From Molossus alvarezi (taxonomy: Eukaryota > Chordata > Mammalia > Chiroptera > Molossidae), in assembly GCA_037176705.1 (NCBI GenBank), contig CM073885.1, positions 93,682,501 through 93,746,500 of the forward strand: 64,000 nucleotides of DNA. Reading direction: 5' to 3'. A program made the position numbers and the translations under genes. Of this stretch, positions 36,287-48,896 are shown piece by piece. The notes below the pieces were generated by a model. The model did no database searches and had not been told where the DNA came from. It saw nothing but the letters and a program-made list of their open reading frames with translations. Every line of letters begins with the position of its first letter. The stretch's first letter is position 1.

Positions 36287-39200
36287 TCAATGGCAATAGG
36301 AAGGAAGAATACAGGGAAGAAGGCATCCTTCAATTAAACATTATCCGTAGAGAGTCTAAAAATTGTATAGATATAGCTAGACAATGAAGAGTTGATTGTA
36401 CAGAGGGGTTGATTAATTTTACCTAATTATTCAGTTTTTTATTATCAAGACATTTCCATTTCTTCTGTTTTTTTCCAATATCTACTTTTTACCATTTCAC
36501 TAAATCTAAATATTCATATTTCTTAAACCAGTGTCTAAGATTTAGAATTAGTGACTATCAGTAATTTGTACACCATTGTCAAATAAAGAGTCAACAATCT
36601 CTGAAGAAATATTTAATATCTAGGTAGTTCCAAAATATTGAAATATTCATCATTCTAATACTGAGGTTTTAAAGTATGTAGCAAGGAGAAAATGCATTGT
36701 CAACATTTTCTGAAGAGTAGTAGTGGGGAGTATAAATGTATGACACCAGTAGCTAAAACATTTCCTTTTGGATAACTTGTACATTACATTATCCATTCAT
36801 CCAACTTTATCAATTACATGTGTAGTTTCTGAATGCAGTGACTATCCAAAATTCAGTGTAATATTCAAAACCAATTTCATCCTTTGCCATTTTGGCATTT
36901 CACTGCACTGACAAGAATATACAGCATAAAAAAACAGCATAGGATATCATTTATATGTATGTTTTAGTCTTATATCTTAAATCCATTCTTGTATCTTGAA
37001 TCAATTCTTTCTTACAGTTTAAGCTATTTGAGTATAGCTGCTTTGTTAGGCAGCATTTTTTCCAAGCTTCCTTTTTCAGTTGCTTTCCAAAGGTGCAAAA
37101 ATAATCCTGTCACAACAGAGAAGAAGAGCTTATAAAGATGCTTTAAAAACCTTATCACCAGGAAACAGTGCACAGGGTATTGTATAATACAGTGTCTTAA
37201 AATACTTCTGCTTACCTCCTCATTGATGCTGCTACAATATTTACATAACACTGCTAACTAATTCTTCATTATGTAGGTTATTTATCCTTTCTCTTGGAGA
37301 GTGTCTTCCCAGCACATTTAATAGTATCAAATTGAGGCATTGTTTTTATTTCTACCTACTGTTTAGCTGCAGTGTATCTCTTCTCGGTTCTGGGGTTGCA
37401 TTGGTGGGTCAGAATTCATGTTTACTGCTCCTTGGGGTAAGAAATGAAGGAGTAGGAGGAGATCTGTGGCGGGACAGAGTCTTGGCTAGCCATCAATGCA
37501 AGTTGTTTATGTCTTCAGGGTGGGTTATTTCAGAACCAAAAAATAAAAAAGAGAGAGGGAAAAAAAAAATAAAGGACCTGTTTTGGTTCTGAGGAATAGT
37601 TGCCCTGGGAGCAAAAAGCAAAAGTGGAAACTAATATTTCAGAAATTACTTCAGTAGAAAGACATTTTTAGTGCAAGGTATCTCAGAGGCTGGAGAAAAT
37701 TATTTGAAGCATTAAATATTTTCAGGACTGTGTTGAATACATTTTTAAACCCTAAGCTGGATGTTTCTGTTAACATTTCATGTGGAAGAGTTGATTCAAA
37801 TCAGAATAAAAAAAAAAAAACAAAAAAAACCATGACCATATTTCCATGTGATCAAGGTACACTCCAAGGCAAACAGCATGTAGCACACTTGGCTCTACCG
37901 AAGGTCAATCCAAATGGACAAGGTCTTTGAGTTCCCTCTTCAACACTTCAATACTCTGTTAAGCCTGGTTTCCCATTAATCTTCTCACACATGTCTACCA
38001 TTATAGCAGTGCCTCGGGCTGAGGTCACCTAGCTTCCAACACAGTTGTTGGTCCCATTCCACAAATAAGTCACCTCATCAAGCAGCAACCACCAATGTCC
38101 TGGCTCATACCCACACCCTCATCTCCTGGAGCTTAAACACACTACTTCTCAAATACGTTCCTCTTCCAGCATCTAGAAAAATCAAACCTAGAGGTCACTT
38201 CTAAGCTAGATTTTTCCACATAATGTCTACCAATTCCCTAAGCAACTTAAAAGGTAGATATTTATAGTTACTGAGTTGTTGAACTGCCTGATTTGTTACA
38301 AAGAAAAAAAATTCCAGGTTAACAGTTTTTTGTTTTTTTCCCTCAGCTGAAATGGTAAGTATGCAAAGTTTTAGAGGTTCTATAAGCCTGTATATTTTTC
38401 TTTATGTATTAAATCTGGCTGTGGATATGCACAGTTGCCATACACCATTTTTCTCACCAAGTAAAATACTACAATCAGGGTCATTCTGTCACATAAATGT
38501 AGTAGTCCTTCCAAAACTAAATCATACCATCATTTAATGAGCAAGTTATACCTCAATGTATCTAAATAGCTAAATATTAAAACTGTGTGATAACTAAGGC
38601 TTAGAATATATGCTTACTAAAGAATAAAACCTTTCCCGTTTCTTCTACATATAAATAAGAAATATTTATTTACTAAGTGAGTGGAAAGCAACATTGTTCT
38701 CAGTGATGCTGTATGTTGTATTTCATCATCCTCTTAGACTAGGGAGGAAAGGAGCCTCAAACATTCCAAATGACTTCCCAAGGTGACTGAAACCGTGAAG
38801 AATCACTTCTCATAACTCCAGCCCTGTATTATTTCTACTACATGATGCTGCAACTCTTCACCTGAAAATTTAATCAAAAGACTACTACATCATTATACTA
38901 CAAACATGTTTTTGTTCTACTCTGTAAAGCTTGCTGGTGCAAAATGCTGTTCTCTGTTAAACTGCATAACCTTGGGCAGAGCTAGGGTAAGTTATGATCT
39001 ATTGAAATAGATCTGATTTAAAACCTAAATCAAAATATAGGATTAAGGATTTGAAAAGCAAAAGCACATTTTCAAGTTCACTGTTAAGTACTGTTTTCAG
39101 CAAGAATGTTTTTAGATGCTGTATAATAAAAATTTTTCAAATTACTTATTACAATAAATATACTTGATTATACTTAGTAACTGTACATAAGCATATTTTA

Positions 39201-40984
39201 AACCACTTTGAGAGGATGAACATGATTTAAAACACTTTTTACCAATTTTTGCCTAATGTAGAGGACTTATAAGAGATGAATTAAGAAGATTTAATGAACC
39301 TCAGAAGGATAAAGCTTACAACAGAGCACTTTCTCTAATGCTAAATTTTAACTCTCATACAACACTAGTTTAAGAGTATATTAATGAACTTTAAAATATA
39401 AAGTAGACTGAATATTTTGAAGTTTTATTTTTTGTCTATCCATAATGTAGAAGAGTGTGTTGTCCCATATGAAAAATTTTGAACTGTATATAAGAAGTCA
39501 TTTGTTCTATTATACTATATTTAAGAGGTGTTAAATAATACATTTGACTTAGTTTCACAATTTACATGTAATACCTAAGTTTAACTTCTGGACCAATGAA
39601 CAGTATGCCAGAAGTCCTATTTGAAATGGAACATAATTGAATGACAACTACTCTCTTTAAAATGAAATTAATGAAAGCTTGTATTTCAGAGATGCAGCCC
39701 TTTCAAGTATAGCATATTCACCTCTGAAGCTTTAGATTCTTACATGATTTAAATCGTAATATAAATAAAATACATTCTACCCTTTATGATCCCCAGTGGG
39801 CATTTGCTGATATTTTCTCTATCTTAAGCAATTTACCATTGTTTACAAAAAGACTGAAGTAGGATAAATAGAGAGGAAAAAGGCAAACTATCTATAGATT
39901 TTTATAGACATAGGGTTAATCATTTCCCATATCTATCAGTAACTCAAATCAGCAGTAGATTACTTAATCACCCACCCCCCCTATTTTATTTTCCTCATTC
40001 TCATAACTTTCTTCTTGACTGCCTGAGCCAATCCAAGTTTCAGGCCCTCTGAAATTACTGGTTTTCCACTTATTTTTAGTTTAAAAATCCTCTTCAGCAT
40101 TTTTATATGCTAGCTACTTGGTTCAGACAGAGCCTATACTCCCTGCATAATCCAATAAAAATAGCTTATGTGTGTTTAAAATGCTTTGTACATCTTAATA
40201 TTCTTACCAATACATTTGATCCTCCAAGTCCAGACATATATTTGAAAAGTTTATGTGACTTACACAAGAGCCATTCCCTTAACTGCAGTTCTGACTCTCG
40301 AACTCTGGATCTGCCAACGGGAAGAACCTGGGAGAAAGGTATGAAGCAAGACCTAGAGAAAAATTAACATGTAGACTAAATCCTTGGGAATGGTGGGAAG
40401 ATGAAAAGAAACAAATATGCAAATGGCATTGAATTTAAAAATGTTCCTCAGGCTGGCTGCTGACTTTCAGGAAGAGCTTAAAGGCTTTCCTATTCTCATG
40501 GACAAACCAGTCTCTAAATTTCTTGAGCCTTTACTTCTTATCTGTGTAATGGAAATAATAGCTGATATATCTAAATGCTCTTCAGTATACATCCATTTTT
40601 CTTAGTCTCCCAGGCCCTCCTGAGCAATATGACATTCTATGTAGTTATTCAGTTTAATTACTATTATATGAATATTATTTCTATACCATTGGGAATTCCC
40701 TAATTCCATTTCAAAGAATAATGCACCAAATCCAGTTGTATTGCAACTATAATCAAAATCTGCATTGTTGAAAAAAATTACATAAAATGTTTTTAAAAAC
40801 ACGTTTGTTTTTGAGATGGCAAAAGGAATCTGAAGTTATTTCCATACAGAATAATTATTTTAATAAAGAAAAATTAGGATGAAGACAGATATTCAGAAAT
40901 ATGTTGAAATTACACATTTGTCGACAAAGATCTCTCTCTGTCTCTGTCTCCTATTCTTTCATAGTAACCCAGAAGTACAGAATT
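36287..40984. other. Long repeat-poor AT-rich stretch, no gene proven
   Basis: About 4.7 kb with almost no recognisable transposon. 40525-40595 looks like a MIR core ('cttatctgtgtaatggaaat'). Frames of 60 to 94 codons (for example 37332-37592 and 40107-40367) show no domain. Low repeat content over this length could reflect constraint or age. No exon with convincing splice sites was seen. Confidence 0.45.
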
Positions 40985-41395
40985 ATCATAAAGCATTTCA
41001 TGGCCACAAGAATCACTCCACCAGAGAACATGCACAAAAGAGAGAAGAAAGGAGTGTAACCAACAACAAATATTTAAGAGTGGCTAAAAAGTATAAGAAT
41101 GAATTTTTAAAGGCCCATAACCAGAATATAGTGAGGTTTGCCAAAAAAAAAATGCTAAAGACATGAAAAATAGGATTTTGAAGTTATGTTCAGAGAAAAT
41201 GAACATGTTGCTTCAGAGAAACATTTTTATAACACATGACAAAGAAAAAGCTATACCGCTCAACTTTTATTTTATTTCCATCTTCTCTGTCAAGGATAGC
41301 AAAAGTAATGTTGGTAAGAGGAAATTGAAGCTCAAGAAATGTGAGATTGTAAGAAAGCAATTCTCTCCCTAAACGACTTTACATCTTTTGTCCCA
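40985..41395 (+). mobile_element. Fossil CR1/L3-type LINE fragment
   Basis: Two plus-strand frames (to 41166, then 41163-41372, offset by a frameshift) together follow the N-terminal reverse-transcriptase spacing of CR1-clade LINEs. An 'EE..V..NKYLRVAKK' stretch is followed by a Lys-rich helix, then 'MKNRILKLCSEK' and 'HDKEKAIPLNFYFISIFSVKD'. The last resembles the family's 'DKEKAE.LN.FFASVF' block just before the polymerase fingers. The frame break shows it is dead. Assignment is by eye. Confidence 0.45.
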
Positions 41396-41837
41396 GATGA
41401 ATTATATCCCAAGTTATAAAAGGAACTTTCAAATAAAATTTCTGTATCATTGAACTATTTCTTGAGGCATTGTGAATAATCAGAAAGAAAACCAAAATAC
41501 TACAGAAAGATAAAAATGTTATAATTTCTTTTTAAATTAAAATTCAGAGGATTCTATAGATTCTCAGTTTGAGAGTTTAATGCAATCCCAAGCTCTGTTC
41601 AATGGGAAATAAAAATATTATAAGTGTAATTTCCCCAGAATTGAAGTGCATCAATGGATACAAATGGAAAAGACAAAAGCAAGGTAAATGAGGGAGATTT
41701 CAACATCTATGAAACCGTGTTAATCTAAAAGTAATCCAATGAATGTCTCTCCCGAAGGACACCAATTTGTAAGTAAAACAGGATCACACAAACAATATAA
41801 AAATAGATAGATACTGCTTTAGAGAAAACACAAACAT

Positions 41838-41874
<37 letters not shown>

Positions 41875-43545
41875 ACTGAATTAAAGAAACAAGCCTTCTT
41901 TTATTTTATTAGAAAATTTCAAGATTCCCTCCCCTTCCTCTCCTGCAGTAGGTATTGTAGATAGCTCCTTCTATTGCAGGCTGCCCTTCTTGATGGGGTT
42001 ACTGTGACTCAACACCTGGACTGTAGAATTCTTTATATTCTTTTTTTTTTTTAACCAACCTGGTAGAGTATGATTTTCCCATTTTCATGTCTTTAGGAAA
42101 GACCAAAAGGTGTTTTATTTCCTCATTCACTAATATCCTTACTGGGCTTGACCTGCCTAGATATATATATATTCATATATTCATATATATATTTGAATAA
42201 CCCTGAAAACAATTTAGGCTCTCAGAGTGGAAGCCAGAAAACAAAATGAGAAAGCAGCACTGTTCAGCAGGCATTTGAAGATATGAATTAGGATTCAGAA
42301 GACTACGCTTAGGAATACAGATTTAAGAATCACCTGTATTAATCACTGAAGAATTAGAAGAGATACATTTTACAAGTGAACAAACAAAGGTCAAGACTGA
42401 ATCTTAGAAAATTCCACTGTGGCTGAGGGTGAGCCCTATTGGAGCTTTCTACAGCTCAGCTCTTAGACGTTTCCACAGGTCTCCACCAACTCCCTGTTTC
42501 TCATTCCCCTCTCCCCCTGCAGAAGCTACCACAGCCTTCTCTACGTGGTAGCTTCCACCAACCCAGCTCTTAGAATTCTGTCATGTCAACTGTAGAGCAC
42601 TCTACAGAACTTTCTTGACTTACTTTGAACATAAGTTTATGGGCTCTTTATCTTTTCTCTTCAGGATCTGGCAATCACTGTAGTGAACCACAAACATGCA
42701 CAGCAATACACACAACAGTACTAATGCACATGTACATGTATGAGGAACATAAAAATAAAAAATAAAAAGAAACACAAGCTACTAAATGTAATTTTTGATC
42801 TCTAATTCAACAGACAGGAGTAAATGGATGCCTGGTTGTCTTCATTTAGCCCTATACTTGCATTTTTTCTGTAGATAAGAGCCCGTTACTCCATCCTTCT
42901 TGTCTAGTCCTTTATCTTAACCACTCTTTAGCAGATACAATTTGAGAAGTCCTCTTATACTTAGCACAATATTTTTAAATTCTTTGGTCTGTGACCCACA
43001 GTAAGAACTACATTTTACATCATTGCCTAGCAAACACACAGCTGAATATGTGTATACGTGTTTGAAATAATCCCTATCCTTACTGCAACAAATATTTTCT
43101 ATTCTACTTTTTTTTTGCCTGTTGGTTCCTACATACAAAACTCACTTCATGGCCATCTATTAAACGTAGAGTAGAACCATGTTTTGAAAAATTATGAGCC
43201 AAAGACTGCAATCATGCTTGAAAATAAAATACATGGAGAATGAAAGGCATTTCTTTTGTTTCAAGGGGATCATTTGCATTTCCCTGGGCCTCCTGGCAGG
43301 CCTCATCCACAAGTCTTCGGCCCTCCTTAGCATTTCCCCATATTTATTCATACATTCAGCATTTCCCGATATTTACTCATACTGAGTCTATGGGGAAAGG
43401 ATTGAAACTCTGGTGAGACCTATTCCTAATTGCAAGGGCCCAAATGAAGCCACAGGGTAATAGTACTTCCTTCATATCATTTTTCAAATGCCACTTTCTC
43501 TGTGAGGTCTCTGTGGCCATCCCATATAAAATCCAAACAGCTGTA
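41396..43545. other. Unique DNA with (CA)n and two hairpins
   Basis: (CA)16 spans 41841-41873. TATA-rich words occur at 42164-42192. Two perfect short inverted repeats lie at 42522-42555 and 42590-42607. No gene supported. Confidence 0.5.
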
Positions 43546-44074
43546 ATCTTTTTTTTTTCCAGAATTTTTTTAAATTTAATTAATTCATGTATTTTTGTTA
43601 CAGATGTTCCTCCTGTTTCCCCCACTGATTCCCCCCTTCCCCTCCCTCCCTGCCCTCTCCCCAGCTTTGTTGTCCATGTCTGTTGTTCATGCATACATGC
43701 ATATAAGTTCTGTGGTTTATCTCTCCCTCCACCCCCTCTTCTGGGGATAGTCAGTCTGTACCCCACTTCCACATCTCTGGGACTACCCCATTCCTCAGAC
43801 TGTTATGTTCATTATATTCCACAAATAATGAGATCATATAATACTTGTCTTTCTCTATTTGGCTTGTTTCACTTATGATGACACTTTCCAGGTCCCTCCA
43901 TGTCATCTCAAAGGATAAGAGGTCTTTCTTTCTTACAGCTGCATAGTATTCCATTGTGTATATGTACCACTGCTTTTTTATCGATTCGTCTACTAATGGA
44001 CATTTGGGCTGTTTCCAGATCTTAGCTATTGTAAATAGTGCTGCTACAAACATGGGGGTACATATATTCTTTCT
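43546..44074 (-). mobile_element. 5'-truncated L1 3' end, reversed
   Basis: Poly(T), C-rich 3' UTR complement (43610-43670, 43730-43745), then ORF2-tail complement: 'ttggcttgtttcacttatga', 'gcatagtattccattgtgta', 'ctgtttccagatcttagcta'. The 13-base duplication CAAACAGCTGTAA at 43533-43545 and 44075-44087 gives exact ends. Overlapping frames of 144, 131 and 108 codons are L1-derived or antisense. Confidence 0.93.
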
Positions 44075-44087
44075 CAAACAGCTGTAA

Positions 44088-45015
44088 CATTATTCCCCCA
44101 CTTTAATACTTGTTTTTCCTTAGCAAATGATACTTATATTCTATATATTTAAGATAACTCTTATTATATGCCACTCTAGAAGGAGAGATGCAAAAAGAAG
44201 AGTGTTTTTGGACAAAAACTTACCAGAAGAGGATCAGCAAAGCAAACAATTCTTCCAAGCTCTTATTATCCCAGCAGTGTGGTTAAGCTAAGTGTGGCTG
44301 GACTGTACATCCTACAGCAGACATGCAGCAGAGTGGAACTCTTACCCTGGTAGTGCTCTACACTTTTATAAGGACAAGGAGATAAAGCAGCTTTGTATGT
44401 AACGATGAAAACTTTTGGACAAGAACTTTCTCTTAATACCTATGAGGAATAACTGAAGATATTAAAGGAAGATTTTAAAGGGAAAGACACGATCAGACTT
44501 GCCTTTTAGAAAGTATGCTTTAGTACTGTGCAGAGAATTTGGTCAGACCGGCTAGTATTAGCAGATCCTCTTGTCACTCTCTCTATCTTCTGAGAAATTG
44601 GCTAAAGCCCTCTCTAGGTTAAGGAATGTGGCTGGTCAAGACCTCAATAAATCTCAGGCAGTTCAGAGAGACACTTGGCCTCATTAGCTGTAAGGAATAA
44701 ATGCTTGAGTGTTGCCTGATACAGTCATTCTGTGCAAGGCAGAGAGAACAGATATTACCATATGATTTTTTCTACTTTATTCCAATTTTTTAAATTATAG
44801 TAGACAAATCAGGAAAAGCTCCTTTTTACCTTGTATTGCTGAGCTGCATAATAAAACATATTTGCTAGTTGATATAATTTGCATTTTATAAGATTATCGT
44901 AAAATACAATTCCTTTCTACAAGGACTCTAAAGAATGAAAACACAGTAAAACCTTTTCCTTTTCTTTTATGGATTGGGAATTTTATTAGAACCTTGATTT
45001 CTTGAATCTTCTCAT
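44088..45015. other. Unique DNA, no gene seen
   Basis: No recognisable repeat or supported frame. Confidence 0.45.
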
Positions 45016-45023
45016 TTCTAGAT

Positions 45024-45307
45024 CAGCACTATTCAACAAAGATATAATGTGATATACAAGTATATATCTAATTAAAGATTTTCATATAGTACATAAAAAA
45101 TAAACAGGTGAAATTAATTTAATAATATATTTTATATCTAAAGTCATACCATTTCAACATGAAATCAGTAAATTGTTAAATGAGATATTTTGCAGGCTAA
45201 AATCCAATGTATATATTATACTTATTGCACACCTCAGTTCAGAGTAGCTGCATCTCAAATGCTTAATAGCCTCATGTAACTAGTAGTTACCATATTAGAC
45301 AGCACAG
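45024..45307 (+). mobile_element. hAT-Charlie MITE (MER33/MER58-like) with perfect 8-bp duplication
   Basis: Starts CAGCACTATTCAACAAAG and ends 'accatattagacagcacag', an imperfect terminal inverted repeat. Inside are 'gtgaaattaatttaataata' and 'ctcatgtaactagtagttac'. The 8-base word TTCTAGAT stands at 45016-45023 and 45308-45315, exactly the length hAT transposases make. Non-coding, 284 bp. Confidence 0.82.
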
Positions 45308-45334
45308 TTCTAGATCGTGTTTGAGAGAAAACAA

Positions 45335-45560
45335 TGAGAAAATGAGAGCAGGAAAGGAATATTTACTGAGTACCTCTGGGCAGCCCAACTGTACCAGTAA
45401 TTTTACACTTATTTAAAATTGAATCCTCAGAAAAACATGTGAGGTAGCTCTTAATATCCTCTATTTCAGATGGAAAAAAAAAGTCACTCAGAGGTTTAAC
45501 AAACTTGGCAAAAGTCATTCAGCTAATAAGTCTATCTGGCTCAAGGTATCCTCTTTCCAT
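45335..45560 (-). mobile_element. MIR SINE, reversed
   Basis: 'ggaatatttactgagtacct', 'ggtagctcttaatatcctct', 'gcaaaagtcattcagctaat' read as MIR in reverse, from 3' end to core. Confidence 0.55.
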
Positions 45561-46623
45561 CGACCTTTTTTCCTCAAGGGAGTTGTCTTTACTAAAGTTT
45601 TCATTATTAATAAATGCTTAAGTTATAGTAAATATACCAAATGCCTTGTCAACTATTAAAGTAGGAAAAGAGGAAACTGAATTCATTCTTTTTTATTATT
45701 TCAAAGAAGATGCATAAACTACCTTTATTTCACTAAAAATGTAATTTTCAACCCACTGATTTGTATATTTCAAGACACGTTTTACACATAGATCATAAAT
45801 TTTGAATCTCTAAAATGACATCTAAAGTCGGTGCTTGTCAGCTTCTGTCATTCATCAAATCAGTCTTTTTACAAACTGTGAGTTTCTTGGTCTTGGTTGT
45901 GAAGGGCATGTGAATGTGACAGTGTCAAAGTCTGACATGACTGAAGAAAATATGCTTGTTCTGATTTGCTGTGTGTGAAAAACATTAATCCCACAACATG
46001 TAGGCCTATGTTTACAAGCCAGTGCAAATTGATGCTCTGCATAGTTTGTCACAGCTAATTCTGACTAGTTAAATGTGAAATTGGCCATGTGGTATTAGAA
46101 AGATAAAAATGTAATTGCTGTACTTATTTTGTTGTTTGAATTTGATACATACTACTAGTTGTAGAATTGTTTCATTTTGATAACGTGCTACTGATTTTAA
46201 AAGTTTTTAAGAGTATACAAAATGTTTTATGCTCCGATTGAAGCACACACAAAAATGTCTTTCAAAAGGATAAAAGTTCAGATACTATGATTGTAAAAAA
46301 TTATAAGAAAGAAGGTATTTTTTATTTAGTCCTACAAAAACAATGACACATGAAGCATAATAGACACGTAAAGATAATTTCATCAAAATATTCTGTTAAT
46401 GTGAAAAAATGTATAAAGTTTTACCTATACCTTTATGAGTTAGAAAAACTAAAATGCAGGACATGTTTTAGTTAGGAACTTAAAACAAACACCAAAAAGA
46501 AAGATCTCTACTACTTTTGATAACTTAGTAAACCACTGACTAATGAATAATTCATATACTCTTGCTGATGGACTGGAAGTTCATTTTGTTCTTGAAAACA
46601 TTTCTGATTTTTTTTTTTTTACT
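45561..46623. other. Unique AT-rich DNA, no gene seen
   Basis: No recognisable repeat and no supported frame. Confidence 0.45.
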
Positions 46624-46636
46624 TTGTTTTCTTTTT

Positions 46637-46847
46637 CTTTTTTAAAAATGTTTTTATTGATTTTTTTTTTAAGAGAGAGAGGAAGGGAGAAAGAGATAGA
46701 AACATCAATGAGTGATAAACATCAATCAGCTGCCTCTTACGTTCTCCCTACTAGGGATCCCGCCCACAAGCCAGGCACAGTCCCTGATTGGGAATCCAAC
46801 AGGGTCCATGGGATGACACTCAACCCACTGCGCCACACCAGCTGGGC
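46637..46847 (-). mobile_element. Ves SINE, reversed
   Basis: 'atgtttttattgattttttt', 'gaaacatcaatgagtgataa', 'ctcaacccactgcgccacac'. The target duplication TTGTTTTCTTTTT is perfect (46624-46636 and 46848-46860). Confidence 0.93.
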
Positions 46848-46860
46848 TTGTTTTCTTTTT

Positions 46861-47452
46861 AAATTTTTGATTTAAATATTTTTGATGTATTGTAATGAAG
46901 TTATCTGTAAACAGTGCTGTTCACTGATAAGAATCCAGAATTCAACCTGAAGGCTTGGGGTTGAGATGGGTTTTGGTTGTATACCAGTTTTTGTCATGAA
47001 AATACAACAACACAGAATTAGACATAATATAAATGTTTGTTTTGTATAAAATCTGTGATTTTTTAAATCAAATCTTGACTTGAGTGTGGAAATGAATTAA
47101 GAGACGAAAGTATTAACTTTAGTATAACCATACTTTGTAAGTTTAAATTTAAAATAGATACTTAATATAAAGTAATTAAACAAGAACAATGATAGTGTTT
47201 CCATGAATTTTTAAATTACAGTTATGGAGTCATAGTAGCCTCAACCTCAACATTTAATTAATTCTTAAATTTTATTTTCCTTTGCATTTGCAGAAAATCC
47301 TAATTCACATAGAAAATTCATTTCTAAATGCAATAGGTTTGAATGGCATGCCTTGAACCTCATGCTATAAATGATCATGATTGGTCCACAAACATGAAAA
47401 AAAGATTAATAGGGAATAAATTTAAAGTTGAATTATTACAAGTTATAATATA
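46861..47452. other. Unique AT-rich DNA, no gene seen
   Basis: No recognisable repeat and no supported frame. Confidence 0.45.
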
Positions 47453-47640
47453 ACAGTGGTTAAGAGCGTAACATTTAAAATCCTAAAAACCTATGGCAGG
47501 AGTTCTTCCTCCCCCATTTAATTACTATTTGAACTTGACCTCTTTAAATCTTCTCCTTGAGATGTAAATTAGAAATAATAATCATACCTACCTCATAGGA
47601 TATTAAGTGAGGTAATATTTACAAATGAATTATCTTACAA
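47453..47640 (+). mobile_element. MIR SINE
   Basis: 'aacagtggttaagagcgtaa', 'gaacttgacctctttaaatc', 'atacctacctcataggatat', 'taagtgaggtaatatttaca'. It follows most of the MIR length in forward order. Confidence 0.72.
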
Positions 47641-47736
47641 GTAGGGTATATAATTAGAGTTGTGTTGATTTTGAAAGAACGTGGACAAATGGGTTCTTAA
47701 GTCTTGTTTGTTTGTTTGTTTATGAGTTGTTTTTTA

Positions 47737-47949
47737 AAATTTTTCTTTATTGATTTTAGAGAGAGAGAGAGAGGAAGAAAGAGGGAGAGACAGAAACATC
47801 AATGGGAGAGAGCATTGATTGGCCACCTCCTGCATGCTCCCCACTGGGGATAGGGTCTTCAACCTGGGCATGGGCCCTGACTGGGAATCGAACCAGCAAC
47901 CTCTTGGTACATGGATCAATGTTCAACCACTGAGCCACACTGGCTGGGC
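47737..47949 (-). mobile_element. Ves SINE, reversed
   Basis: 'atttttctttattgatttta', (GA)n, 'ggccacctcctgcatgctc', 'aacctcttggtacatggatc', 'ccactgagccacactggctg'. Class with 'ccatgcaccaagaggtc'. AAAATTT and CAAATTT flank it weakly. Confidence 0.92.
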
Positions 47950-48896
47950 AAATTTACATTGTGTCATTTTTAAAACTTTAGATAATATTCCGATTTTATT
48001 AAATTTTCCGTTAAAATCTCAAGGTAAATTTCATCTTTCTGTGTCAAGTGATTTACAAAGTAATAAAAGCCCTTATGTTCACATACACTACACAAAAAAG
48101 CAAATGGGAAAATCTAAAATATTTTCCATTGTCCAGTTTAATTGTTATGATGTTAGCTTGTAAACTAATTAGTCAAGTAACTTGCATGCGCATCCTTATA
48201 TTCTCCTTTTAGCTTAATTTTGAGACAATGTACTAATTGTATTTTCCTAGCTGCCTGGTAATCTAATTGTTGCAATATAATAGAATGTCATTTAATAAGT
48301 ACATTTTCAGCATCAGATTCAAATTGTGTTTGCATACATGTTTGATAACATTAAGCTGTTTCACTTATCCTGAATTTTAATGCCTTATTTTTATGCTCAC
48401 TTTGTTTCAGATGATGTTGTAAGTTGGCAGAGATTGTAGAACTCTTTTCAATATTTCACCATATAAACACACTGAGGATTCAAGTGATTTTTATTGCCAT
48501 GAAAGTGATACCCAACAAAAATAACTGCTCTTCAACTTTTCTTCATATTTTTTTATCTTTAAATTTCCAGTGATTCTATAGAAGAATTTCTGGCATAATG
48601 TTTTATTTTTCTATGTTTTTATTGAAGATGACATCATGTGAATCATCTTATTAATATAATTCCCGTTTATTTCATCTTAAACCAAACCAAATCAATCTCA
48701 TCACTAGATTATTTCCAAATTTTTCATTTTTTACCAATAATTTTAGCTTTAAGAGTAAGTTTAATATGTTTGGAAAAACAATGATTATAAATTGTAAAAG
48801 TTATGTAAGAATACAAAGCTTAAAATAACACTATTATAAACAGTCACAGAAGAATCCAAAATTTTAAAAAAGTGTTCAAACTATTCTAATATTATG
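47950..48896. other. Unique AT-rich DNA, no gene seen
   Basis: The 48190-48400 part has several TAATT/ATTAG-type homeodomain words and no repeat. It is at most a candidate noncoding regulatory stretch. Confidence 0.35.

Noticed and set aside
40879..41166. Ribosomal protein L29 pseudogene
   Set aside because: The Lys/His-rich sequence looked similar at first, but the residue order does not follow L29, while the CR1-type spacing continues into the next frame.
43377..44077. Frames of 131, 144 and 108 codons
   Set aside because: They lie over a reversed L1 3' end; the minus one is a piece of L1 ORF2 tail and the others are antisense or UTR.
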